Below are positions 34,817 to 44,802 of a stretch of DNA of 64,000 bases, piece by piece. The stretch covers positions 434,001-498,000 of the forward strand of contig JABSSW010000011.1 in NCBI GenBank assembly GCA_018902385.1, written 5' to 3'. This stretch comes from Physcia stellaris. Its lineage: Eukaryota > Ascomycota > Lecanoromycetes > Caliciales > Physciaceae. The position numbers and the translations under genes were made by a program. How positions within the stretch are numbered: position 1 is the first letter of the stretch; the number at the start of each line of letters is the position of its first letter. The notes below the pieces were generated by a model. That model saw only the letters and a program-made list of their open reading frames with translations, was not told the origin of the DNA and searched no databases.

Positions 34817-35833
34817 CGTATAGGTTTGCGCTACCTGTCTTTCACGCCATATCCTATAATTATTAGGTATTCTATCAAGCCTACTTTGATGAAGTTGTTA
34901 CCATCTGACAGGTCGCGTGTTCAGATTCTGCGCGATATTTTGCGTAAGAGCGCGTCAATGTCGGAATTCGACTTCAGACAAAGGTCCTTACTCCAGATAT
35001 TGTTGTAAGCACACTGTTTAAGTCCTACGTATCGTCAAGAATCGAATGCGACTATTGATCCGTAATCTGGGGAACCAAGTTGGCCGCATTGACCTCATCA
35101 TCCCGTCGGGGTTTCAGATCTCGGTGGCTTGTGTTTGGAACTTGTACCCGCCACGCGGCTCACCTGCACATTCGCTCGCATGTTCCTTCAATCTGCGCCT
35201 ATCAAGAAACACGTTTGACAGATTTGAGACCCGGACTAGGTTGGCATGATTCAATTCTGATTCGTTGATTTTCGACAATCATACCGTTTTGCTATGGTCA
35301 AAGCTTGTTAGACCTGACCCAGGACCGTGGGATGGCACTTCATCTCATCCCCGACTAAGACCCCAAGATTCCTCAGACTGGGTTCAATTGGAAACGCATG
35401 AATATCGTGAATCGTTGTGCGACTCAAATCCATGGCGGTATTCCAGTGCACATGTTTCCGCTATCGCTTCAAGGGCTTGGTAAACATCGAGCACGAGGGT
35501 CAAGTGGCAACGCTTAGTAGGGTAGATCAAGTCGACACGGCCCAGGTGTTGCTTCAGGTTCATGATGAAGGTTTCATCTCCGAGAACATGGCGTTGCCGT
35601 TAGAAATCACGAGGGATCGTTGACCCACTGACGTTGATATGCCGCGCAGTAAAGGTACTGAATGAGTATAAAGTCTCCTTCGTTCGCCACCAAGAGATAT
35701 TCTCACAGCTCACCAAGCTTCTTGCCTACACTTCTCCTCTATTCACTTTTTATACCTTCAACGCGTTGATCGCGGTATTACTTACACTTTCAAACCTCTA
35801 CCACCCCCCTTACTCCTTTCCACAAGAACCACC
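34817..35833. other. intergenic with a possible gene fragment at 35265-35623
   Basis: No intact gene. At 35265-35623 plus, text such as DPGPWDGTSSHPRLRPQDSSDW followed in another frame by NIEHEGQVATLSRVDQVD and EGFISENMALPLEITRD looks like the remnant of an unrecognised protein. Confidence in that remnant is low. From 35700 the sequence is pyrimidine-rich, as in a promoter for the secreted protein at 35834. Confidence 0.35.
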
Positions 35834-36476
35834 ATGCTTCTCAGCCTTCTCCTCAGTAGCGCGGCACTTGCCATCGCCGCTCCCTCAAACCTCGTTTCCC
35901 GCCAGCAGACCTTCTCCGCCTCTTTCACCCAGTCAGTCTACACACCCTCCCTCAAAGCCCTCCACCCACTAACCCCTCAACCACAGGTATTCCGGCTGCG
36001 GAGCCTCGGTCGCCTGCGGCATCACCGGCGGCTTCACGGCCGCCGCATCGCAGAACCTCTTCGGCGTCGGCCCCGGCGCGGGCGCGGGCCCAGCGTGCGG
36101 GACATGCTATTCCTTGAGCTCAGGCCAGCCGGGCACTGTGCCCATCACGGTCAAGGTCACGGACCTGTGTCCTGCGGACGGAAACCCGCTTTGTGCGCAG
36201 CAGGGGCTGGCGGGGACGAATTCTGCTGGTGAGTTTTCTTTCTGCCTCAAGCTTTTCTTTTCCTGGAGGAGTTTGGGTGTGAAAGCAGGCGTGGGTGGTT
36301 GGAAGCGGGAAAAGGGGTTTACTGGTTGCTTGTCATCAATAATTGCTAACTTACCTTTTGTGCCAGGCGCGAACGTCAATTTCGATCTCTGCGCCGATAA
36401 CGGCGCCGCGGCTGCTTTCTTCGGGAGCTCGGGCACGCAGTTCGTGACCGGGACCGCCACGCTCGTTGCTTGCTAG
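35834..36476 (+). CDS. Secreted barwin/RlpA-like protein (expansin/GH45-related)
   Basis: 149 residues from three exons: 35834-35931, 35987-36228, 36367-36476. Introns are 55 nt (GTCAGT donor, CACTAAC branch) and 138 nt (GTGAGT, GCTAAC branch). Signal peptide MLLSLLLSSAALAIA. The mature part is a double-psi beta-barrel: FSASFTQYSGCGASVACG, GGFTAAASQNLFGVGPGAG, CGTCYSL, VKVTDLCPADGNPLC and NVNFDLCADNGAAAAFFG. Related proteins are expansin-like or compact GH45 endoglucanases that loosen or cut cellulose or beta-glucans. Several are secreted during plant contact. No cellulose-binding module is present. Which activity applies cannot be told from sequence. Confidence 0.85.
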
Positions 36477-37164
36477 GCTTCATTGACTGGGGCTTTGGTG
36501 GACAGTCGATCTGTCCCGACCATGAGCTATTACCTCTTTGTATTTGGGTTGTTTGGTTGCGGCGCCGGTGCTGGATCACGACCGTGCACTTGTTTGGTTT
36601 GGGTTGCGGTATATGCGTTTTGCATCGAAGATACCCCACGTTCGCTGAGCGCTCTTGGATATTTCGTTGGTCGTGGTACATGCTGCACCTTGTGAAATTT
36701 TTCGGGCGGGGTGCTAGAATGAAACGATGCAGCTTTGCTTCCAGCTATACAGGACAATAGGCTGTGTTACGCTTCCTAGTGAGGCTGATGGTTTATCATA
36801 CTCCTTAGTACATCAGTTAGCTATAAATGTCTTCAATAGCAGAGAGCACAAAACGGATTGACACCCTTCAAGAGTTCGTAGGTTCACTGCCTAGGAAGAG
36901 TTGCGTGCGGATGGGAGGGCAAAAGCCTGAACTTTCATCAAGTTTCGGTAAGAAAAAGATTTGATTAACCTGACCATATCCCTAAGCTCATGGCTTGGAA
37001 GAGTACACTTCGGTTTCACGGATAGGGGTTCTGGTGTGTAACTTCGAGTTTGCTATTTACTAATATCTGTCATATCGCTCAGTCAATTCATTTCTCCAAC
37101 TCTCAGTCATTTTCACTTCTCTCTCTCTCTCTCAGTCTCTAAGTCTATCATCATCAGCTCTCGC
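36477..37164. other. intergenic, no supported gene
   Basis: 3' region of the expansin-like gene and convergent 3' side of the minus-strand gene at 37165. Only a CT-rich run (TCTCTCTCTCTCTCAG near 37117) stands out. Confidence 0.5.
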
Positions 37165-37763
37165 TCACCGTCCGATTGACAGCCCCAGTCCCATTCCGCA
37201 CCAACACTCCCCTCGCACCATACCCCTCGCCACCTCGCCCCCCACCTGCCACAATTCCCCTTTGCCGTCTACCGCTACCCTTTCCCCCACCATCCTTCCC
37301 CCTGGACTCCCCAAGAGCGGTCGATTCGTCCTAAAGATCCTCGCCTGGACCTTCCCCGTCTGCCCCAGCGTCGCCAAGCCGACAAGATGATTATCCTCCA
37401 AGCATTTATCAACGATGTTCTCGGCCGCGACCGCCACCCTGGCCAGCGTAAACGTCTCCACAGCCCACACGTCCGAGGGATCGACGTCGACTTCCACGGC
37501 GCAGGTCGAGAAGCCGGGCGTGTGTTCCTCGTGGTAGTAGAGGATTTTGGGGAGGGATTGCGTCGAGTCTGTGTCCGGGAGACCGCGGCCCCAGGTCTTA
37601 GCGCCAACTTGGGCGGGAAGGCGGGATGCGAAGGCGATGGCGCGGTAGAGAACGTCGCAGTCTTGAGTCAGTGGGGGAGGTTGGTGGGGGAGTAGCAGAT
37701 CATTGAGATGGCGATTGCGGGGGTGGAGAGGAGGAAGGCGGCTAGGGTCGGGGAGGTATACAT
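37165..37763 (-). pseudogene. Secreted-protein gene with a one-base frame break
   Basis: From 37763 the minus strand encodes a good signal peptide, MYTSPTLAAFLLSTPAIAIS, then MICYSPTNLP and a stop. Shifting by one base at a C-run (G-run near 37670-37690 on the plus strand) opens about 170 residues: PLTQDCDVLYRAIAFASRLP, TPGFSTCAVEVDVDPSDVW, VAVAAENIVDKCLEDNHL VGLATLGQTG and a Gly-rich tail ending at 37165. The C-run position makes a sequencing or assembly indel as likely as a true mutation. A minus-strand TATAAATA lies near 37825. The pattern (signal peptide, spaced cysteines, AAENIV..C) recalls a fungal small-secreted-protein family of unknown function. Confidence 0.65.
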
Positions 37764-38549
37764 AATGTTGTTCGGCTGGAGAGGTGGGAATGAGGGAATT
37801 GTGTGACTTGCCCCCTTGTATTTATATTTTGTGCTATCTCTCAAGGATTTTCAGGGTCGGGGACCCTTGAGTCGCTATTTTGTGGGGTGCAGATGGTGTT
37901 GGGGATGGCTTCGCATGATTGTTGTATTGTGTGGGGAAGCGCTCTTGCGAGGTGATTTCCATCGTCGCGACTCGTGATGTTAAAGTACCAAAATCGCATC
38001 TGGAGTCGCGCTAGGCGACGTAAAGGACTTTAAAGCCTGATAGCCATAATGGCCTACCTCGACGTCCAAGATTGAAGCGTCTCGCTGATACTTCTTCCCG
38101 AAGAAGTTGAACCTGCACGATTCTCTTAGAGGAGTCTCGTGATTTCGGATAATCTGCCTTGGCAAGTACCAGACTACCACGCTGTAAGATCATAATGCTA
38201 CCGGTAGCCAGGAGATGATGGAGCCAGACAAAGATAGTAGGAGAGCCAGGTCGATGTGTTCAAGGGCTTTTGAAACTAAGGTTGATTCATGAGGTGCTTC
38301 TTTGTTGTTTGACCACCTCAGAGTTCTCGAGGAACCCCATCTGTTGTCTAGCTTTCTCCTGATAAGACGCCCCCGCCCTAGCCTTTGGATCATTTGCGTG
38401 GCGCCCATGTTCGATTCATAGCGCCATAACCTCTTTAGGCGTCATCTTTCACTTCTTGAAGGCCCTCTGCCCATCTAGACGGAGGGCGAAGGGGTCTTGT
38501 GGCTCTTCTTTACTTGCTTGGTGCAAATTTCTGTTGTTATAGGCTTGAC
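37764..38549. other. intergenic, no supported gene
   Basis: Holds the promoter of the minus-strand secreted-protein gene at its left end. Further right only unrecognised short frames, some perhaps belonging to the recombinase remnant that follows. Confidence 0.4.
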
Positions 38550-38786
38550 CTATCCTCGCTTTACCCCTCGATTACTCGCGATTTTACTGTGACCCGAGAC
38601 CTCACCCACTTCTTTGTTGGCTATGCCTGATATCTTTCCCTTTACTCTAGCTGTATCTGCCGCAGAGCCACGATGTATGTCGTGAGAAGCCACGTTCCAG
38701 ATTACCCCCGCGAATAATTCAGCACCGTTGAGGATATGTGTAAGTTTCTGACAAGGTGCGACTTCGTCGGTGCGGTCAACATAGTC
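38550..38786 (-). mobile_element. Remnant of a DUF3435 tyrosine recombinase (Crypton/Starship-captain-like)
   Basis: A 78-codon minus-strand frame resembles the C-terminal catalytic half of fungal DUF3435 proteins: ILNGAELFAGVIWNVASHDI, HRGSAADTARVKGKISGIA, then EVGEVSGHSKIASNRGVKRG. The HDIHRG segment fits the HxxR box and GHSK the third box of tyrosine recombinases. The N-terminal half and the terminal tyrosine region are not present in readable form. Such proteins drive Cryptons and the giant Starship elements; a stand-alone host FluG-type copy is also possible. Match is by recall and short, so confidence is modest. Confidence 0.45.
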
Positions 38787-40027
38787 TGGCCCTCATCGCA
38801 CCACTTGCTCTTTCCAGCACCCCGTCACTAGAATCATCTTTTAGAATACCAGCCCTTTGTCGTAGACAGACAAGAATCCCATGGGCCCTCTAGTATTTGA
38901 AGGATCCGGGCTGGGTAAAATCTATGGTTTTACGGCCCCACACGTGATAGTCTTGTACTTTGGAGCTGCGGGTGCTGGTTGGCGCGTGAGAAAAGCGGAG
39001 GCTTTGATGAAGCACTTTCGTACTTGCTTGTTGCTCTTTAAGTCATCTCTAAACAGCGTCAGTATTCGAACGTGGAAACAGAGGGAATTATTACTTGCGG
39101 TCTTGTTTCTTCCCAATCGTAAACATAGCTTGTAAACTGACCAGGGAGTGATCGTTGACTAGTCGGGGAGAACCACATCTCTTCAGGTCAAGTATGGTAT
39201 TTTCTGCCTGTCTGTTGAGTCGGCCATAATATCGCCAGCCTTAGTAGCCAATGCTGGGGCTGTGACGATTGATGCCATCTTAGAGTGTATAATGTTCCAA
39301 TTGGCTGTTCCAATTGTCGAGGCTTCCCTCATCGAAGCTACGGTCAGTCTCCGCAGTGTGAAGGTGCCAACCCGCGACGTCGCGAAAAGTAGACAGCTGC
39401 AGATAATACTCGAACTTGATGATGCAAGCAATGGCATGGCATTGTTCCTTGATCTTACTTGGTGGGGTTTCCCTTCAGAAGTAGCTTGTCACAAGCGGTA
39501 GCTATCCGCAATCGATCATGGCTGGGGAGGCGAGGGAGGGTGAAGCCTTCGTCAATGAAGATGGCAGCGAGCAATAGATTTCTGAGTCCAATTTATAGCC
39601 AGGCGACCGCTACCCCTGATCCTTTGCCTTCCAGTCCAGCGAACCTTTTAGCTGAACGGCGGCTGATGTTGCTGTACGCCGACCAGACGGCCAGCTGTAT
39701 GTCATGGCGCAAGGTCCTGGGTAGAGAGCGATCTCCCAGTCGGTGGATTTCTGGGCCTGTGGAACGTATCTCCAACTGGTGCTCTTGACATCGCATATCC
39801 GCCGTGCAGTCTTGATTGGTTTCCAAGGTGCTTCGGGTGGAGGGTAAACTACTGTCCAGTGACATGTTGAGCGTTATCTATGCACTGAACTTGGCGGAGC
39901 TGAGACTACTCCGTATCCCACGCGCGATTACAATTGACATTTGATTGAGTTCGTGCCCACACGGCGGTAAAAGATTACATGCAGTTAAGACTGGTGAGAC
40001 GAGCTTCAAGCGCGGTAAAAATTAAAC
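38787..40027. other. intergenic, no supported gene
   Basis: Overlapping frames of 60-110 codons on both strands at 38880-39870, none with recognisable motifs. No repeats were seen. Confidence 0.4.
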
Positions 40028-40044
40028 GTAATATATACTATTAT
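40028..40044 (+). promoter_or_regulatory. TATA box of the U6 gene
   Basis: AATATATACTATT lies about 27 bases upstream of the inferred U6 start, the spacing expected for a TATA-directed RNA polymerase III promoter. Confidence 0.75.
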
Positions 40045-40058
40045 TTGTACAGCTGTTT

Positions 40059-40159
40059 CTGCCTTCGGGCATTTGGTCAATTTGAAACGATACAGAGAAG
40101 ATTAGCATGGCCCCTGCACTAAGGATGACACGCTCAATCAAAGAGAAGCTCAAAATTTT
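40059..40159 (+). ncRNA. U6 spliceosomal snRNA
   Basis: The 5' hairpin TGCC-TTCG-GGCA is followed by ATTTGGTCAATTTGAAACG, the invariant ACAGAGA box at 40092-40098, the AGC triad at 40104-40106 (ATTAGCATGG), and CCCCTGCACTAAGGATGACA forming the internal stem-loop. No intron interrupts it. The exact first base is estimated from the hairpin. U6 is the catalytic core RNA of the spliceosome and is made by RNA polymerase III. Confidence 0.95.
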
Positions 40160-40165
40160 TTTTTT
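40156..40165 (+). terminator. RNA polymerase III T-run terminator of U6
   Basis: Ten consecutive T directly after CTCAAAA at the U6 3' end. Confidence 0.9.
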
Positions 40166-40278
40166 GTCTTTCTTGACATCCTTTTAAGTACTACAAGCCT
40201 TATTCCAAATATTAGCAAAAGAAACGAGGAATTGAGCGCTGCAAAATTGGTTGAAGTTGGATATGGCGTACATTTTCC

Positions 40279-40366
40279 GAGATTCGAACTCCGGACACTC
40301 CTTCACGCTAGTCTGCTTTTAGAACTAGCTTATAGAAGGCTTGGCACAGCTCTACCATCGAGCCAA
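40279..40366 (-). other. tRNA-like sequence with A and B boxes, imperfect fold
   Basis: On the minus strand TGGCTCGATGGTAGAGC fits an A box and forms a D-arm (GCTC/GAGC). AGTTCGAATCT fits a B box and a T-arm with one bulge (CCGGAG/CTCGG). Between them CCTTC/GAAGG could be the anticodon stem, interrupted by a 6-bp hairpin GCTAGT/ACTAGC that might be an intron. The acceptor stem does not pair, so this is more likely a tRNA pseudogene or a tRNA-derived element than a working tRNA. It lies 115 bases beyond U6 and in the opposite orientation. Confidence 0.3.
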
Positions 40367-41104
40367 TTTTCGTCTTCGCTCGGCTTTGCGTCTCTTCATT
40401 GTTATTCTCTTTCTTCGTTCATGCTTGCCTGAATCCACTTCAAGTAACCACCTTTACGTGGAAGTCGAGGCCATCTTCTTTCGAGGACATAGGCGCTCCA
40501 CTCGAATCTGGCATGATGGACGCAGGAGTCTTCATCCACGCCGTTATTAGCGATCTATATGCTAACACTGATGATCTACAAGCCGGCAGGGTAAAAGCAT
40601 ATCATTATTATTTGGGAAATGCGAGCGCAGACAAAATGCGAGGTACCACTTTTATGAAACTCTCATGCATACCTTCTTGTCATAATCTCATTGAGTCACA
40701 TTCCATTTGACAAGCAGCTTGACAATCCGTGCAAGCGTAGTCCAAAGCCCTTCAGAGGTACTCTAGATGCTGTACGCATGCGTCTCTTTGAGTCTTGAGC
40801 CTTGGTCCCTATTAACTCTCGTTCCACCCTTTTCTCTATATCTCAAAGCAATCAAAGACCCATACGAATATAGCAGGGGTCAGTTTCTTTCCATCACCCT
40901 CGGCCTACGGAAAGTCGCGCTCATCTAGTAACTTACGTAGTAGGTCAATCAGACCTTCAAAAATGTCAATATATCCACCATCTCAGGATGGAACCTCCTA
41001 TTTTGAATGGCGACGAGACACCGCTCAATGTACTTGAGCAGCTAGAGGAGGTTGTAATTACGATCTATTGACGGAAGGAAGTATATCCTTGTACAACCTC
41101 AGTA
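40367..41104. other. intergenic, no supported gene
   Basis: A plus-strand frame at about 40430-40710 (ESGMMDAGVFIHAVISDLYA...) is coherent for about 80 codons but has no good start and is not recognised. Confidence 0.4.
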
Positions 41105-41320
41105 TCCCATGGTCTGGTGTGGTGCTATCCCTCCCCCAAGCATCGCCACCAATACATCCAATATGACAAGACGCGTACCCGTGTTTGGCACAAGGCATAT
41201 GAAGATGACATGAAGACGACATGAAAAAAGCATCGACTTCTGATTTCGTCCAAAGTCGGGTAATGGTATATCTCTCGGTATATCCAAGAAATTAGCACCA
41301 CTTGCTACCAGACCATGAGA
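41105..41320 (-). mobile_element. MITE, family A copy 2 (216 bp)
   Basis: Ends TCCCATGGTCTGGTGTGGTG and, inverted, TCTCATGGTCTGGTAGCAAG, flanked by TA at 41103-41104 and 41321-41322. Interior is the reverse of copies 1 and 3 (CGCGTACCCGTGTTTGGCAC, TCGTCCAAAGTCGGGTAATG). It lies directly behind the ATP-grasp remnant, whose frame runs into its end. Confidence 0.9.
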
Positions 41321-42260
41321 TATGCTCTTCGCAGCCACAAGCCTAATTCTATCGACATTCTACGACGCTGTCTACAAATAACACCAGCGAATCTCCCTCC
41401 GTTCATTGCTGGCAAGAAACATTGAGCATGCCAGTACTGGATCACTGCCGTAAAAGGCGTACTCAAGATTTGGACTCGTTTATGGTCTCGAAGCGCCAGC
41501 AGAAGACTTAGAGCATAAAAATCTACACCATAAGCATGTGCAGCAGCTCGATTGCACTGATGGCCTGGTGCACGTGCATTGGCTTCTATGAGACACACAG
41601 AGGGACTTGCACTGCTGTTGTCTTGTAGATTGGGTGAAAGATCAAGTGTGCCATCAGGATATTTCTTATAGGACGACGAGTCCCTGACTCTTGCCTCAAC
41701 ATGGAACACTCCATTTCTGAAGCTAAGCTCGATGACTTGCTTGAATAGCGTTTCCTTCAGCAAGCCCTGCTCACTTTGCTCGAGCTTAGATGGATAAGCA
41801 TTCAGGGTTTGTACAAAAGAGGGAGGATGGTCGTAGTAGTCCACCTCAGCCGATCTTGGGAACTCGTCATTAATCTCATAGAATCAAAGCCTGCCATCCA
41901 GGAGGATAAGGTTGACACCAACTTCGGGTCCAATTTCGGGGACGAAGCTTGCAGCACTGGCGGCATCCTCCACCAACACGCGGTCAAAGATCGCTTGTAT
42001 CTTGCCAGTGTTGTCAACCACATTGCAAAAGACCAGCCGACCATGGTTTCGCGGCTTATCAACCCAGCACAGTAGATCAATCTCAGTCCCAGCTTTCATC
42101 CCCATCAAATCATGGACGAATGTGTGTTTGAAGCCTTTGATGTCATCGAAGCTGCGCTCGGCGATGAACTTTTATGGAACCGAAATCACACCAGATTCAA
42201 CTTTAAATGTCAAGAGTATCAGTCTCTGTGTGAATTGGACCAACTAAGCCTGCGAACTTG
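41305..42260 (-). pseudogene. ATP-grasp-domain protein, decayed
   Basis: Reading leftwards: LVQFTQRLILLTFKVESGVI, then SFDDIKGFKHTFVHDLMG, GTEIDLLCWVDKPRNHGRLV, FVPEIGPEVGVNLILLDGRL, FYEINDEFPRSAEVDYYDHP and the ATP-grasp signature VCLIEANARAPGHQCNRAAA followed by YGVDFYALSLLLALRD. The CLIEANARAPGH stretch matches the metal/ATP-binding end of ATP-grasp ligases. Two in-frame stops (TAA about 42172-42174; TGA between LLDGRL and FYEIND, about 41884) interrupt an otherwise constant frame, the N-terminal half is missing, and the 3' end enters MITE copy 2, so the last residues (AYLMVW) are transposon-encoded. Likely a dead copy of a secondary-metabolism-type ligase. Confidence 0.65.
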
Positions 42261-42924
42261 GGTTTATACATACCCAAGAATTCTTTGATAATGCCGGCAA
42301 CCTCTTGTGCGGTCTTCTCCGTCACGTCGATCTCGAGTTCGAGCTCACCGCCAACGTGATAGATATCCTCGGTGTCGCGAATATGGCGTAGAATCTCAGC
42401 ATCAGTCAACTTCGTATTGTGAACTCCTCTACCCGAGCCTGAAAGTCTTCGCAGATTCTCTTCCAGTTCGCAATTTAGAATTACTGAGACGAATGGGGAG
42501 CCCCTTTTTCCTGCTGCAAGTTGATAGTCTTTAACGGCCGCAGATCCATCTTCGCTTGACGATTGTTGATCGGTAAAGATCCAAGTGTTGTCCTTTCTTG
42601 ATGAGCTGGTTGCTATGGAATCTAAAACAACACGTCGCTGATCATATCAGTCTAGTCATCGCTGACTTGCTTGTTCATGGATAGCATACCATTTTTCTTC
42701 GGAGTGGCTGATATTCCGGTTCACCTCGCTCGTAGACCATGGCGGTTGCATCAATCAAGCTGTGATTGTCAAAGATTTTTGCTCCGGTGATCATTGGGCT
42801 AGACGACCATCAGATATTGGAACAACGATAAATGCAAAGAACAAATGACCTACATGAGAGCACGTGCTGCGGCTAGCTTTCCCACCCCAGGATAGCCGTT
42901 GATGTACACGAAAGGCGGCGCCAT
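42203..42924 (-). CDS. Small P-loop NTPase, kinase-like, unknown substrate
   Basis: Exons 42924-42854, 42798-42690 and 42637 onwards. Walker A: FVYINGYPGVGKLAAARAL, where the usual Ser/Thr after the Lys is Leu, as I recall for this fungal family. Splicing across 42853-42799 gives ALIPMITGAKIFDNHSLID, and across 42689-42638 gives LRRKM-RRVVLDSIATS. Then NTWIFTDQQSSSEDGSAAV, HNTKLTDAEILRHIRDTED and GGELELEIDVTEKTAQEVA. Homologues are uncharacterised single-domain nucleotide-binding proteins of about 190 residues. Without further splicing the frame stops at 42203. A strong GTATGT donor at 42273 with acceptor at 42201 would give the tail FLVESGVISVP ending at 42172, but that text may belong to the neighbouring ATP-grasp remnant. 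Confidence 0.75.
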
Positions 42925-43299
42925 TTTAGGACTCATACGAAAGAGACTTACTATGCTTAGCACCCTGAAGGTATCTCAGATCTGCCAAATTTATCAATCA
43001 AGCCGACAATGACAAGGGTGATGGGAGCAATAGAGACACGTGATATCAGTGATTACGCAAATAGTTCAACGTATGTGAATAGGTCAATCATGCGCTGGTA
43101 GATATTTTTGTTGTTTTTCTATCAATCTGCTTGCCTGATTGATTGATTGGTTGATTCATTAAGTAAGCACTAAGCCCTTATCTTATCAGCGGGAGTCCAT
43201 ATGAGGACTAGCCTGGACTCGACGCACAGTCCTACTTCTGGCATTCGGCCTCCATTTAATGTACATCTTTGCTCTATACATCGAATATTTATCTTTCTG
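42925..43299. other. intergenic, no supported gene
   Basis: Promoter side of the P-loop gene. A run of TTGATTGATTGATTGGTTGATT near 43136 is a short tetranucleotide repeat. Confidence 0.5.
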
Positions 43300-44711
43300 C
43301 TACCGTTTACTTCTATCCAGGCACGGCCTCTGACATTGTATATGATCTCCCTCGTGACGGACGATGTGAGTTTCACACCCGCTATTGGAGACGGTCAGCG
43401 AGTAGCAAGAAACAAGGCCGTTCAATTCATGAAAACTCATATTCGCAGCCTCTTCATATTTCCCCATCGCTGCTATCAGCCTTTGTATCTCATTGCTGGA
43501 AAAGCCAGCTGCCACCGACGTTGGAGAGGAAATTGGCATAAATGCCTGATGAACAATGAAATGAGCATGTTATTCTTTTCTCGAAACCTGTAGCGTCTAC
43601 CAGCCAACCCCCGAACGTCTGGATTGACACGAGTCTTTTACGTGCATCAGCTACATTTGGGAGCGACGCCCGTTCGGCAGACACCTGTATCCCTCCGGTG
43701 CTTCGCTGCATCATGGATGCAGCTCCGTTTATCTGGGAGTCTAGCATCTGTATAGGTTGTATCCTGGTAATGTATCGCAAACGCTGACATCCAATTTTTG
43801 TGACAATCATGCTTTCCTGTGGTACGCATACCGAACACTATCTTGCGAGGTTCAACGGCGGTCGGACCTGTGGTTCTGAGCGGCCTGGCTTTGGTAGTAT
43901 CGACTGTGATCGCTGGACTGGTCCATGTATGTGACATCCAATTTCATATTTTCCTTCTGTGCACCTCCTACTAGTCTATCGTTACTGGCAGATCTATTTT
44001 CGGATTTTGCTGGAAGTCAATCTTGACCATCTTGGCCACATCTTGTTCATGCGACGCCATCAGTCCTTGCTTGCTAGCCAGATTACTCTTTTTCTTGGTT
44101 GGCCCAGACAGCCCCGTCTCGCTATGCAGGCTTTGCCTTCGCTTGTGGCCTCCAGTCGAGCTTGATTTAGGCGCGGCCACTTCTCCGGTGATTTCTTCGT
44201 CATCACCAAGTACCGTAGTACCCAGGGGTGCTGGCGTTGCTTTCCTTACGATTATTCGCCTGCCTCCCTCAGGTTGAGCTTCGAACGGGTAATGGACTTG
44301 TATTCATACCGCGAAATGCGTGTTCATCGACATTGGGGAACAAACGCTGGAATTTGTAATTATTGGAACAAAAATAGCAAGTAAACCAGCTGTATTTACG
44401 GATTTGTAGTCTAGCTTCTCCTTGAACTCATTATATACAGCTTTTCCCCAGCCCCTTTCGTCCTTTATGGTTGGACGGTGCCATCGCCTCGAAGTCCATG
44501 ACTAAGAAACCGGCATCCCTAGACTCCAACGGCTAGGGCTCTCCTGAGGCGTCTCGTTGAGCCACCTATTCAAAGCGAAGCTGATGTTGGTTCTGGAGTT
44601 GGGCTCTTGCGTTGGCGTCGGAGGGCGTTGGGAGCCCGAGGGTGCCTGGGCTGACTTATTGTCAGGGGCCTTGGCATCAGTGGAAGCTGGTTTGGACGGC
44701 ATGCTGGGCAA
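43300..44711 (-). pseudogene. Unrecognised gene, probably decayed
   Basis: Coding-like minus-strand text begins at an ATG at 44711 (MPSMPSKPASTDAKAPDNKS, ISFALNRWLNETPQESPSRW), passes a stop, continues RRWHRPTIKDERGWGKAVYN EFKEKLDYKS, a plausible 53-nt intron (GTAAAT...TTCCAG), RLFPNVDEHAFRG, then RRIIVRKATPAPLGTTVLGD DEEITGE and a Ser/Lys-rich part, and later MLDSQINGAASMMQRSTGG and EIQRLIAAMGKYEEAANMSF in changing frames. Parts look like genuine exons, but I cannot join them with standard introns throughout. Either a decayed gene or a multi-exon gene with one or two sequence errors. Family unknown. Confidence 0.35.
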
Positions 44712-44802
44712 TATGAGTCGTTGTAGGTTGAATAAAGGAGTTCTCCAACCTAGACGGTATGTGCGCCTACTCTCCGCTGTACCTTCGAAGCTAAGACAGG
44801 TT

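Noticed and set aside
43490-43937. Two overlapping minus-strand frames taken as separate small genes
   Set aside because: They lack reliable starts and look like one protein text broken by frame changes; kept only as part of the 43300-44711 remnant.
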